From Actinocorallia sp039871655 (GTDB taxonomy: Bacteria > Actinomycetota > Actinomycetes > Streptosporangiales > Streptosporangiaceae), in contig NZ_JBDPLZ010000017.1 of NCBI RefSeq assembly GCF_039871655.1, positions 27,312-91,311 on the forward strand: a DNA stretch of 64,000 bases, written 5' to 3'. The position numbers and the translations under genes are program-made. The notes beneath the pieces were generated by a model. The model was given only the letters and a program-made list of their open reading frames with translations. It did not search any database and had not been told where the DNA came from. Every line of letters starts with the position of its first letter. Position 1 is the stretch's first letter. Positions 43,517 through 51,401 of this stretch are shown in pieces.

Positions 43517-44722
43517 TCAGGGAGTGAGGACCAGGGAGATGTTGTGGCCGCCGAAGCCGAAGCTGTTGGCGACCGCGGCGCGGACGGGCATCCGGCGGGC
43601 GCCGCCCCGGGCCACATCGATCTTGATCTCGGGGTCGAGTTCCTCGAGGTTGAGCACGCCGGGGACGATGCCGTCGCGGACCGACAGCAGGGCGCTCATC
43701 GCGCCCAGCGCCCCGCTGGCGCCGATGAGGTGACCGGTCATCGACTTGGTGGCGGTGACGACCGGGTGCGACCCCAGGGCGGAGGCGATGGCCTCGGCCT
43801 CGGCGACGTCGCCCTGCGGCGTGGAGGTGGCGTGCGCGTGCACGTGGTCGATGTCCAGCGGGGACAGGCCGGCGTCCGCCAGGGCCGCGCGGATCGCCCG
43901 GGACTGCCCCTCGGGGTGGGAGGCGGTGATGTGGTCGGCGCTGGAGGTGATGCCCGAACCGGCGATCCGGCCGTGGACGGTCGCGCCGCGGGCGGCGGCG
44001 AACTCGGCGCTCTCCAGCACCATGACGGCGGCGCCCTCGCCCATGACGAAGCCGTCGCGGGTGACGTCGAAGGGCCGCGAGGCGGTCTCCGGCGAGTCGT
44101 TGCGGGTGGACAGGGCGCGCATCTGGGCGAAGGCGGCCATGGTGAGCTGGTGCACGCAGGCCTCGGCGCCGCCGGTGACGACGACGTCGGCGCGGTCCAG
44201 CCGGATCAGGTCGGCGGCCATCGCGATGGCCTCGGCGCCCGCCGCGCAGGCGCTGACCGGGGTGCGGGCGCCGCCCTTGGCACCGATGTCCATGCTCACG
44301 TAGGCGGACGGGCCGTTGGGCATGAGCATCGGGATGGTGTTGGGGGAGACGCGCCTGGGCCCGCTGCTGGTGATGGTCTCGTATTGGCCCAGCAGGGTGT
44401 TCGCGCCGCCGATGCCGGTGCCGATGACCACGGCGAGCCGCAGCGGGTCGACCTCGGGCCGGCCCGCGGACTCCCACGCCTCGCGTCCGGCGACCAGGGC
44501 CATCTGCTCGACCCGGTCGAGGCGGCGGGCCTCGACCCGGCTGAGCACCTCGGTGGGGTCGACCTTGAGCAGGCCCGCTATCCGGGAGGGCAGTTCCCCG
44601 GCCCACTCGTGCTCGATCAGGGTGACCCCGGACCGTCCCGCGAGCAGTGCCTCCCAGGTGCTCGGCAGGTCGCCGCCCAGGGGGGTGGTCGCGCCCAGGC
44701 CGGTGACGACCGCTTCACGCAT
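43517..44722 (-). CDS. fabF: Beta-ketoacyl-ACP synthase II
   Basis: Condensing enzyme of fatty acid elongation, 401 residues. Catalytic Cys159 (TPVSACAAGAEAI), His297 (HAHATSTPQGD), Lys326 and His331 (ATKSMTGHLIGASG) are present, with the C-terminal NSFGFGGHN loop. ATG 44722 is preceded by GGGAGAAC on the minus strand. It stands alone, without acpP or other fab genes, so it may be a second KAS II or belong to a specialised acyl chain pathway; sequence alone does not tell. Confidence 0.92.
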   Translation of the reverse strand: MREAVVTGLGATTPLGGDLPSTWEALLAGRSGVTLIEHEWAGELPSRIAGLLKVDPTEVLSRVEARRLDRVEQMALVAGREAWESAGRPEVDPLRLAVVIGTGIGGANTLLGQYETITSSGPRRVSPNTIPMLMPNGPSAYVSMDIGAKGGARTPVSACAAGAEAIAMAADLIRLDRADVVVTGGAEACVHQLTMAAFAQMRALSTRNDSPETASRPFDVTRDGFVMGEGAAVMVLESAEFAAARGATVHGRIAGSGITSSADHITASHPEGQSRAIRAALADAGLSPLDIDHVHAHATSTPQGDVAEAEAIASALGSHPVVTATKSMTGHLIGASGALGAMSALLSVRDGIVPGVLNLEELDPEIKIDVARGGARRMPVRAAVANSFGFGGHNISLVLTP

Positions 44723-44852
44723 GGTGTTCTCCCGTCTAGATCTCACAAACCGCTGTTGTCTCGAGAGTCGAGACCGGTTCACCGGATCCTCAGTCTGCCA
44801 GGGGATAGCAGAATTCTCGCTGGGGATCTTGGACCAAGCTGACCGCCGGGCT

Positions 44853-44871
44853 GTTGTAGGTAACCTATAAC
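44853..44871. promoter_or_regulatory. 19-bp palindrome between fabF and the COG2345 regulator
   Basis: GTTGTAGGTAACCTATAAC: nine-base arms with one mismatch around a central A. It overlaps TATAAC, a possible -10 element, and lies in the 195-bp divergent region. It is a likely operator for the adjacent regulator. Confidence 0.55.
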
Positions 44872-44917
44872 TTGATCTTGATCCTGCCGGGTTTCCGGGC
44901 GCTCTTAGGATGGCGGG

Positions 44918-45532
44918 GTGAGCATCGAGGCGATCGCGCTGCTGAACGATCCCGTCCGGCGCGGGCTTTACGAGTACGTGGCGGCCCAGGGGTACGACGT
45001 GGGGCGGAACGAGGCGGCGGAGGCGGCGGGCGTCCAGCGCACCCTGGCCGCCTTCCATTTGGACAAGCTCGTGGAGGCGGGCCTCCTGGACGCGGTCTTC
45101 CGGCGGCCCGCCGGACGCGGCGGCCCCGGCGCGGGGCGTCCGGCCAAGTACTACCGGAGGGCCTCGGGGGAGTTCGCGGTGAGCGTGCCGCCCCGCGACT
45201 ACCGGACCGTCGCGTCGCTGCTGGCGGAGGTCGTGAAGCAGGCCGGCCTGGACGGGAAGGCGGAGGACGCCGCTCGTGCGTATGGCCGGACGTGCGTCGG
45301 GGAGCCGGAAGAGCTGCTGCGCGAGCGCGGCTACGAGCCGTACGAGGAGGACGGCGTCCTGCGCATGCGCAACTGCCCGTTCCACCTGCTGGCCGAGGAG
45401 TACCCGGTCCTGGTGTGCTCGATGAACCTCGCCCTGCTGGAAGGGGTCGTCGAGGGCTGCGACTGGAGGGCGCGCATGGATCCGGCTCCCGGCAGGTGCT
45501 GTGTGGCCCTTTCTAAAACTAGCGAGATTTGA
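44918..45532 (+). CDS. COG2345/SufR-like HTH regulator
   Basis: 204 residues. N-terminal winged helix (LLNDPVRRGLYEYVAAQGYDVGRNEAAEAAGVQRTLAAFHLDKLVEAG) of the ArsR-like COG2345 group. The C-terminal half has cysteines spaced as in that group (RNCPFHLLAEEYPVLVC and GRCCVAL), positions that bind an iron-sulphur cluster in SufR; Fe-S binding here is inference. TAGGAT lies 6 nt before the GTG (leaderless type), and a 19-bp palindrome is 47 bp upstream. The DUF3291/fluC genes follow 12 bp downstream. Confidence 0.85.
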   Translation: MSIEAIALLNDPVRRGLYEYVAAQGYDVGRNEAAEAAGVQRTLAAFHLDKLVEAGLLDAVFRRPAGRGGPGAGRPAKYYRRASGEFAVSVPPRDYRTVASLLAEVVKQAGLDGKAEDAARAYGRTCVGEPEELLRERGYEPYEEDGVLRMRNCPFHLLAEEYPVLVCSMNLALLEGVVEGCDWRARMDPAPGRCCVALSKTSEI

Positions 45533-45544
45533 CATATTGGCGAC

Positions 45545-45985
45545 ATGTATCTCGCCCAGTTCAACATCGCGCGCCTTCTGGCCCCCATCGACGACCCCGC
45601 GACCGCCGACTTCGCCATGAACCTGGACAGGATCAACGGGCTGGCCGAAGCCGCGCCAGGTTTCGTCTGGCGCCTGGCGGCCGAGGACGAACCCTCCACC
45701 CACCCCTATGCCGACAAGACGATCGTCGTGACCATGAGCGTCTGGGAGTCCCGACAGGCCTTCTTCGACTTCACCTACCGCAGCGTCCACCTGGACTTCC
45801 TTCGCCGCCGCGGCGAATGGTTCGAGCACATGGAGGCCCCCGCGAGCGTGATGTGGTGGATCCCCGAAGGGCACATCCCCACCGTCGAGGAGGGGAAGGA
45901 GCGCCTGGAACTGCTCCGCGTCCGGGGCGCCACCCCTGAAGCGTTCACCTTCCGCGAGCACTTCGAGCCGGAACCCGCCCGTTAG
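45545..45985 (+). CDS. DUF3291 domain protein
   Basis: 146 residues covering one complete DUF3291 domain, related to the dimeric alpha-beta barrel (ABM-like) fold: YLAQFNIARLLAPIDDPATADFAMNLDRINGLAEAAPGFVWRL-type start, then TIVVTMSVWESRQAFFDFTYRSVH and WWIPEGHIPTVEEGKERLELL. Function unknown; possible monooxygenase-like or haem-handling role. It follows the regulator by 12 bp and precedes the fluoride channel pair by 12 bp. Confidence 0.88.
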   Translation: MYLAQFNIARLLAPIDDPATADFAMNLDRINGLAEAAPGFVWRLAAEDEPSTHPYADKTIVVTMSVWESRQAFFDFTYRSVHLDFLRRRGEWFEHMEAPASVMWWIPEGHIPTVEEGKERLELLRVRGATPEAFTFREHFEPEPAR

Positions 45986-45997
45986 AATCCGGGGACC

Positions 45998-46462
45998 ATG
46001 GCCGACGAGCAGCCCCGCGACCCCGATGTCGATCTGCGGATCCCCGCACAGCGCCGGGAACTGGAGCGGACCCCGCGGCGGGTGCTCGGCGCCATCGCGC
46101 TGGGCGGGGCGCTGGGCGCCCTGGCCAGGCACGGGCTGACGGTCCTGCTGCCGTCGCCGCAGGGGGAGTTCGTCCGCGCGATCTTCCTCGTCAACGTGAC
46201 GGGCTGCCTGCTCATCGGAGTGCTGATGGCGGCGATCGCGGCCCTGCCCTCCCTGCCCTCCCTGACCCGGCCCTTCCTGGGCGTGGGCTTCCTGGGCGGC
46301 TTCACCACTTTCTCCGCCTACATGATGGACGTCCACCGGTCGGACACTCCGGCCACCGCCCTTCTCGTCCTGCTGGCGACCCCGCTGGCCGCCCTGCCCG
46401 CCGCCTGGCTGGGCTCGGCCGCGACCCGCGTCCTGCTGCGCCGCACGGAGGCCGCGCGTTGA
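45998..46462 (+). CDS. crcB1: Fluoride channel subunit FluC/CrcB (first)
   Basis: 154 residues with four TM helices and an N-terminal hydrophilic extension of about 28 residues. CrcB/Fluc motifs GGALGALARHGL, NVTGCLLIGVL and GFLGGFTTFSAYM (fluoride-lining Phe/Ser/Thr) are present. Exports fluoride passively. Adjacent second subunit overlaps by 4 bp, so a heterodimeric Fluc is expected, as in many Gram-positives. No crcB riboswitch fits in the 12 bp upstream. Confidence 0.92.
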   Translation: MADEQPRDPDVDLRIPAQRRELERTPRRVLGAIALGGALGALARHGLTVLLPSPQGEFVRAIFLVNVTGCLLIGVLMAAIAALPSLPSLTRPFLGVGFLGGFTTFSAYMMDVHRSDTPATALLVLLATPLAALPAAWLGSAATRVLLRRTEAAR

Positions 46463-46815
46463 CCGCCCTGCTCATCGCCCTGGGGGCGGCGGTGGGGGCG
46501 CCGCTGCGGTACCTGGTGGACCGGGAGGTCCAGCGGCGGTGGGGGACGGCGTTCCCCTGGGGGACGCTCGCGGTGAACGTCGCCGGGTCGGGGGTGCTGG
46601 GGCTGGTCGCGGGGGTTCAGGCGGGAAGCGGAGTGATGGAGCTGGCGGGGGTCGGATTCTGCGGGGCGCTGACGACCTATTCGACGTTCGGGTACGAGAC
46701 CGTCCGGCTGATGGAGGAGGGGACCGGAGGACGTGCCCTGGCCAACGTGCTCCTGAGCACCGGAGCCGGTCTGGCGGCCGCAGGGCTGGGGCTGGTCGTG
46801 GGAGGAGTATTTTGA
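46459..46815 (+). CDS. crcB2: Fluoride channel subunit FluC/CrcB (second)
   Basis: 118 residues, four TM helices, starting at TTG 46459 within TTGA that also contains the upstream stop. Motifs GAAVGAPLRYLVDREV, VNVAGSGVLGLVAG and GFCGALTTYSTFGYET correspond one-to-one with those of the first subunit. Anti-parallel Fluc dimers can be built from two different chains; the overlap supports obligate co-expression. Confidence 0.92.
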   Translation: MTALLIALGAAVGAPLRYLVDREVQRRWGTAFPWGTLAVNVAGSGVLGLVAGVQAGSGVMELAGVGFCGALTTYSTFGYETVRLMEEGTGGRALANVLLSTGAGLAAAGLGLVVGGVF

Positions 46816-46898
46816 TGCGCCGGACGTTGGCCGGACGATTGCCCTGAAACGAGCAGCGCACCTAGGCTGGCCACCATGATCACGCAGAGGGGGGACGA

Positions 46899-47501
46899 GT
46901 GAGTTCCGTCCCGGTCGGGTGGAGTCTTCGCAGACGCAGGGAGGAGGCGGTGCCGAGACTGCTCGACGCGGGCATCGAGACCCTCCTGGAACTGGGGCCG
47001 GTCCGCTGCACCCCGCAGGCCGTCGGCGCGCGCGCCGGGGTGGCTCCGGCCGCGCTGTTCCACCACTTCGGCACCCTGGAGGACTTCTACATGGCGGTGG
47101 CCGAGGAGGTCGCCTGCCGCCAGCTCGTGGCGATGCAGGGACTGCTGGACGCCGCGCCCCGGGACGAGGAGCCCCTGGAGACAGCCCTGCACATGCTGGC
47201 GGAATTGAGCTCGCACCGCATCTGCGGGGTCTTCCTTGAGCTGATGGGCGCGGCCCGCACCGACCCGGCCCTCGCCGCCCGGCTCGGCCCGCTGCTGGAC
47301 GCCTACCGCCGCGACATCCAGGAGATCGCCGGGCAGCTGCCCGGCCTGGACGTCCTGCCGCCGGCCCTGTTCGCCGACCTCGTCCAGCTCGCCCTCGACC
47401 TGTTCCGAGGCACCCGCCTGCGCGGGGGAGACCAGCGGGAGCGCCTCCCGCTGATCATGGCGATCCTGCGGGGCAGGGTCGCCGTCTTCATGGACGGTTG
47501 A
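46899..47501 (+). CDS. TetR-family transcriptional regulator
   Basis: 200 residues. Helix-turn-helix at about 30-62 (GPVRCTPQAVGARAGVAPAALFHHFGTLEDFY) and an all-helical ligand domain. GTG 46899 has GAGGGGGG upstream. The 3' end overlaps the convergent DMT transporter by 14 bp. Regulon unknown; no palindrome stands out in the 83 bp before it. Confidence 0.88.
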   Translation: MSSVPVGWSLRRRREEAVPRLLDAGIETLLELGPVRCTPQAVGARAGVAPAALFHHFGTLEDFYMAVAEEVACRQLVAMQGLLDAAPRDEEPLETALHMLAELSSHRICGVFLELMGAARTDPALAARLGPLLDAYRRDIQEIAGQLPGLDVLPPALFADLVQLALDLFRGTRLRGGDQRERLPLIMAILRGRVAVFMDG

Positions 47502-48492
47502 ACTCCGGGGAGCGCGCGCCCCTTCCGGGAGGCGGGACGGGCACCGGCTCCCGGTGGCGGCGCGGCCCGTAACGGGGGGCGACGCTGGGCCGGGGCATCT
47601 CGTGCCGGGGGAACAGCACGATCGCCGCCAGGGTGAGGACGAAACCGCCGGTGCGCAGGACCGTGGGGGCGAACCCGTCCGGCCAGGGCTCGTCGAAGAG
47701 CACCGGGCTGCACAGGACGAGCATCGTCCGTCCGGTGACCGTGATGAGGGTGGCCACGATGGCGATCCGGCAGCGTTGCAGGGCGATCTGCAGCTGGGCG
47801 AGCGCGATGGCGGCCATGCCCAGCGTGAGATAGGGGTAGGGCGAGGACACCAGGGCCCAGACGTCGCCCTCGCTCGCCCACACCGCCGCGATGCCCCGGA
47901 TTCCCGTCTCCGCGACGCCCGAGCAGACGCCGGCGCCGATGCCGTAGGCGACGCCGGCCAGGGGCCGCGCGTGCCGCCCGCCGCGCCTGCGGTCACCGAC
48001 CAGCCAGACCAGGCCCGCGATCAGCAGCGGCGGGACGGTCACCAGCGCCAGTTCGGGCAGGGTGGGGGAGCGGGGGTCCAGATCGGTCCCGTCGGTCTCG
48101 GCGCTGGACAGCCCCAGCAGGACCGTCGCCACCCCGAACAGCGCGACGCTGGCCCACTCCCGCGCGCTGAGCCGTTCGCCGAGGAAGAGCGTCGCGTAGG
48201 CCAGCAGCAGCATGAGGCTCACCGAGAAGACCGGCTGGGCGACGCCCAGCGGCAGCGCGGAGAAGGCGATGACCTCGTAGGCCAGGCCGATGAACAGCAG
48301 GATCCCGCCGGTGAACCAGACCCAGTCGGTGAGCATGTGCCAGGCGGTGTGGAACAGCCGGCTGCCGCGCAGCGGGGGCATGCGGGAGGCCGCCTGGCGG
48401 AAGAAGAGGAAGGCCACGTAGTAGACGCTCGTCCCGAGGAGTGCCGCGCCGACCGAACCCAGGGTGACTCCGTCCAAGTCGGGGCTCCTCAT
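47488..48492 (-). CDS. DMT/EamA-like membrane transporter
   Basis: 334 residues, nine to ten hydrophobic helices in two related halves (GTSVYYVAFLFFRQAAS..., LGVAQPVFSVSLMLLLAYATLFLGERLSAREW; second half LAQLQIALQRCRIAIVATLI), the layout of drug/metabolite transporters. The C-terminus is a basic, Pro-rich tail. ATG 48492 is my choice because the TM region begins ten residues later; an in-frame ATG at 48570 is possible and neither has a good ribosome binding site. Substrate unknown. Confidence 0.8.
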   Translation of the reverse strand: MRSPDLDGVTLGSVGAALLGTSVYYVAFLFFRQAASRMPPLRGSRLFHTAWHMLTDWVWFTGGILLFIGLAYEVIAFSALPLGVAQPVFSVSLMLLLAYATLFLGERLSAREWASVALFGVATVLLGLSSAETDGTDLDPRSPTLPELALVTVPPLLIAGLVWLVGDRRRGGRHARPLAGVAYGIGAGVCSGVAETGIRGIAAVWASEGDVWALVSSPYPYLTLGMAAIALAQLQIALQRCRIAIVATLITVTGRTMLVLCSPVLFDEPWPDGFAPTVLRTGGFVLTLAAIVLFPRHEMPRPSVAPRYGPRRHREPVPVPPPGRGARSPEFNRP

Positions 48493-48643
48493 CTGAAAGT
48501 GTGATCTGGCTCTCTCCGTCGCACACCTTAGAGCAACGATGTCGGGATTGTTATCTCGGCCCCATATCACCTAAACCATATTGATCACCCTATGTGGCAC
48601 AATCCTCACCCTCATACTCGATCTCTCAGGGAGGCGCGCCCCA

Positions 48644-49444
48644 ATGAGACGGCTGAACGGCCCGGGAGCCCTGCTCCTGGCCGCGGCGGTGGTCCTTGGC
48701 ACCCCCGGTGCGGTCTCCGCCTCGGCACGTGCGGACAAGACCCTTCGACTCCGGCAGGGCACCCCTGTCAACGCCGCGAGCAGGGCGGGAGGCACCTGCC
48801 CCGTACCCGCGGACAAGGACGGCTGGCACTTCACGCTCGCCGAGGCGCCGAGCAGGGTCACCTTCCAGTCGGTGACCGTCACCTTCGACATCGGCGGCAC
48901 CCAGACGGTCGGGGCCGGCGGCCGCGACGCCTACGTGGCGTCCGAGCGGGGCGCCAACCTGACCGGGGCCACCGCCGTCGTGGACGGTTCGCTGCTCGTG
49001 CTGCCGCTCGTCCGCTACTTCGACCTGGCCAACACCTGCCCGGGCCAGGCGCCCCCGCCCCCGCCTCCACCCGCGCCCGCGCCCGCGCCGGAGCAGCCTC
49101 CCGCGGAGCAGCCGCCGGGCGACCAGCCCGGCCAGGACCAGAAGCCGGACGGCGGGAACAACGGTTCGGGGCAGCAGAAGCCGAAACCCGGCGCCACCCC
49201 GACGTCGGCGAGCCCCACCGTGACCCCCGCGGCCACCACGGAGCTGCCGAAGGTCCCCGGCGGGATCGACCAGCCCGAGCTGCAGGTCAACACCGATGAC
49301 GACAGCACTCCCGTGGCCGTCGCGGCGGACGAGCCCTCCGGCGGCCTGGGCATCCAGGGGTTCGCCCTCGCCGCGGCCGGCGTCTTCCTGCTGGTCTTCG
49401 GATGTGCCGCCGTCTACATCAACATCCGCCGCCGCAACGCCTGA
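48644..49444 (+). CDS. Secreted protein with Pro-rich linker and C-terminal membrane anchor
   Basis: 266 residues: Sec signal peptide (MRRLNGPGALLLAAAVVLGTPGAVSA, cleavage near 26), a ~100-residue beta-rich domain with two cysteines, a Pro/Gln/Thr-rich wall-spanning stretch (about 130-220) and a C-terminal TM helix followed by RRRNA. This is a wall-spanning single-pass topology without LPxTG. The globular domain is not one I recognise. ATG 48644 chosen for GGGAGG at 48629-48634. Confidence 0.78.
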   Translation: MRRLNGPGALLLAAAVVLGTPGAVSASARADKTLRLRQGTPVNAASRAGGTCPVPADKDGWHFTLAEAPSRVTFQSVTVTFDIGGTQTVGAGGRDAYVASERGANLTGATAVVDGSLLVLPLVRYFDLANTCPGQAPPPPPPPAPAPAPEQPPAEQPPGDQPGQDQKPDGGNNGSGQQKPKPGATPTSASPTVTPAATTELPKVPGGIDQPELQVNTDDDSTPVAVAADEPSGGLGIQGFALAAAGVFLLVFGCAAVYINIRRRNA

Positions 49445-49459
49445 GCAGCGCCCGGGAGC

Positions 49460-49478
49460 GGCCCCGCCGGTCGGGGCC
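49460..49478 (+). terminator. GC hairpin after the secreted-protein gene
   Basis: GGCCCCG and CGGGGCC with a 5-nt loop, 16 bp after the stop at 49444; CCCTTCC follows. Plausible terminator before the next promoter. Confidence 0.5.
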
Positions 49479-49497
49479 CTTCCGGCGTTCCGGTAGA

Positions 49498-49527
49498 TTA
49501 AGCGCGCGCTTAATAAGCGAGCGCTCA
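49498..49527. promoter_or_regulatory. Two tandem TetR-type operators
   Basis: TAAGCGCGCGCTTA (49499-49512; part of the 16-bp perfect palindrome TTAAGCGCGCGCTTAA at 49498-49513) and TAAGCGAGCGCTCA (49514-49527) both fit T[A/G]AGCGNNCGCTNA. They are 15 bp apart and end 17 bp before the acyl-CoA dehydrogenase start, a typical arrangement for TetR repressors of fatty acid degradation genes. Confidence 0.65.
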
Positions 49528-49544
49528 GCGGACTGGAGGACGAC

Positions 49545-50690
49545 GTGCGGCGGACGCTGTTCAACGAGGACCACGAGGCTTTCCGGGAGACGGTGCGCGC
49601 TTTCGTCGAGCGCTCGATCCTCCCGAACCACGAACGTTTCATGGAGCAGCGCTCCATCGACCGCGACGTGTGGCTGGAGGCCGGCGAGCTCGGCCTGCTC
49701 GGCCTGGAGGTCCCCGAGGAGTACGGCGGTTCCGGCGCCCACGACTTCCGCTTCAACGTCGTGGTCAACGAGGAGCTCTCGAAGGTCGCCCTGGCGTTCG
49801 CGTCCTGCATGAGCATCCACGCCGACATCTGCGTCTCCTACCTGGTGAAGCTCACCACCGAGGAGCAGAGGAAGCGCTGGCTGCCGAAGTTCTGCACCGG
49901 CGAGCTGTGGACGGCCATCGCGATGACGGAGCCCGGCGGCGGCTCCGACCTCGGCGCCCTGAAGACCACCGCGGTCCGCGACGGCGACGAGTGGGTCATC
50001 AACGGCAGCAAGACCTTCATCACCAACGGCTACTCCGCCGACTTCGTGATCGTCGCGGCCCGCACCGACCCGTCGAAGGGCTCCAAGGGCATCTCCCTCT
50101 TCGCCGTCGAGGCAGGCACCCCCGGCTTCGAACGCGGCCGCAAGCTCGACAAGATGGGCCAGCACGAGTCCGACACCGCCGAGCTCTTCTTCAGCGACGT
50201 CCGCGTCCCCGCCGACAACATGATCGGCGAGGAGGGCACCGGCTTCATCAACATGATGAAGCTCCTCCCTCAGGAACGCATCGCCACCGCCGTGACGAAC
50301 CTGACCCACGCCACCCAGATCTTCAACGAGACCCTCCAGTACGTGAAGGACCGCAAGGCCTTCGGCCGGCCCGTAGGCTCCTTCCAGCACAACGCCTTCC
50401 AACTGGCCGACCTCGCCACCCGCCTGGACGTCACCCAGGCCTACGTGGACAAGTGCATCGAGGCCCACGTCGCCGGCGAGATGACCACCATCGACGCCTC
50501 CAAGGCCAAACTGTGGTCCTCTGACGTCCAGAACGACGTCATCGACGCCTGCGTCCAACTCCACGGCGGCTACGGCTACATGCACGAATACCGCGCCGCC
50601 CGAGCCTGGGCCGACGCCCGAGTCACCAAGATCTGGGCCGGCTCGAACGAGATCATGAAGCTGATCATCTCCCGGGACCTCGGATTGTAG
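49545..50690 (+). CDS. Acyl-CoA dehydrogenase
   Basis: 381-residue flavoprotein: LEVPEEYGGSGAHD, TAIAMTEPGGGSDLGALKTTAV, WVINGSKTFITNG for FAD/substrate contacts, RVPADNMIGEEGTGF, and QLHGGYGYMHEYRAARAWADARV with the C-terminal KIWAGSNEIMKLIISRDLGL. The last motif and length fit the short/medium-chain or isovaleryl-CoA dehydrogenase-like group; the active-site Glu cannot be placed with confidence by eye. GTG 49545 with GGAGGA upstream. Controlled by the tandem palindromes at 49498-49527. A second, more distant family member lies at 20810-21991. Confidence 0.92.
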   Translation: MRRTLFNEDHEAFRETVRAFVERSILPNHERFMEQRSIDRDVWLEAGELGLLGLEVPEEYGGSGAHDFRFNVVVNEELSKVALAFASCMSIHADICVSYLVKLTTEEQRKRWLPKFCTGELWTAIAMTEPGGGSDLGALKTTAVRDGDEWVINGSKTFITNGYSADFVIVAARTDPSKGSKGISLFAVEAGTPGFERGRKLDKMGQHESDTAELFFSDVRVPADNMIGEEGTGFINMMKLLPQERIATAVTNLTHATQIFNETLQYVKDRKAFGRPVGSFQHNAFQLADLATRLDVTQAYVDKCIEAHVAGEMTTIDASKAKLWSSDVQNDVIDACVQLHGGYGYMHEYRAARAWADARVTKIWAGSNEIMKLIISRDLGL

Positions 50691-50912
50691 CTCTCACCTG
50701 CACCTTCATGGTTTGGCTGGTGCGGGAAATCTAGCACCGTGTTAGATCGTTTGTTAGAAAATCCGGTAAGGATCTTCCTTTCGCCATCGGTCCTGTCCGG
50801 TATCTCCAAGTCTGTTCTCGTGCTCATCCGTCTGGCGGGGCGGGTTGTCTGCTTGGGAGTGCCTGGAGTCCCAGAGTCGGTCTTTTGGACTGAAATACAA
50901 TGAGTCTCTTAT

Positions 50913-50950
50913 CGGAGGGTCTGGTCGGTTTTTGCCGACCAGACCCTCCG
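50913..50950. repeat. Perfect 16-bp inverted repeat with 6-nt loop
   Basis: CGGAGGGTCTGGTCGG (50913-50928), loop TTTTTG, then CCGACCAGACCCTCCG (50935-50950). No T-run follows on either strand except in the loop. It could be a strong terminator, part of a small RNA or a mobile-element end. Confidence 0.8.
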
Positions 50951-51063
50951 CGCCTGCTCCTGGTGAGAGTGGGTCGAAGGGCTTCCTGGATCGCTCGACT
51001 CGGTTCTAGGGTCAAGAGTGAGAAGGGGAACGACGGCCTGCGGACTCTACTTATTCTGTGGTT

Positions 51064-51092
51064 AAGAGCGTGCAGTTCTCTGTGGCTCTTTT
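51064..51092 (+). terminator. Terminator-like hairpin
   Basis: AAGAGC and GCTCTT enclose an inner CAG/CTG pairing and are followed by TTTT. No gene ends just upstream, so it may belong to an unrecognised short transcript from this segment. Confidence 0.35.
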
Positions 51093-51130
51093 AAGGGGTT
51101 GTAGTTCGGCCACGTCTGTTTGAATCACTC

Positions 51131-51179
51131 CCTCAACGCTGGGGTCAAGGGGTTTCGGGATCAAATCCTGTCGTCCCGC
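51131..51179 (+). pseudogene. Decayed tRNA 3' half (tRNA-Pro-like)
   Basis: The T-arm-like TCGGG-ATCAAAT-CCTGT (51155-51171) followed by CGTCCCGC, and the preceding GCTGGGGTCAAGGGGT, resemble the 3' half of an actinobacterial tRNA-Pro. The first T-loop base is changed (A for T), the T-stem has lost one pair and no D-arm or acceptor 5' strand is present. It reads as a remnant such as an attachment-site scar, not a working tRNA. Confidence 0.45.
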
Positions 51180-51401
51180 TGAACCCAGATCTTGATTTGC
51201 GATGTAAAGGGCATGGGGGGAGATGTTCGACTTCGATATCTCTCTCGACGTCCGTGCCCGTCAAACGGGGACAACATCAGGCTGGCAGGAGGCAGGTCCT
51301 GGAGCCCTGGAGAACGACCTGGCGTCGGCCGAGTAACGGGTCTGCTTCTCATCCCTAGAGGTTCGGCCATGTCCTGATCTGCATTACTAGATTCACTGCT
51401 C

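Larger units (their letters stand above)
50691..51401. other. 711-bp gene-poor, lower-GC segment
   Basis: No convincing coding sequence on either strand. Base composition is visibly lower in GC than the flanks. It holds a perfect 16-bp stem hairpin (50913-50950), a terminator-like hairpin (51064-51092) and a decayed tRNA-like 3' half (51131-51179). These features suggest a junction between core chromosome and acquired DNA. Confidence 0.5.

Noticed and set aside
45986..45997. A fluoride riboswitch before the FluC pair
   Set aside because: Only 12 bp separate it from the upstream gene, and no crcB motif pseudoknot is seen before the DUF3291 gene either.
51131..51180. A complete tRNA gene
   Set aside because: Only the 3' half resembles a tRNA. 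No matching acceptor 5' strand, D-arm or five-pair anticodon stem can be drawn.
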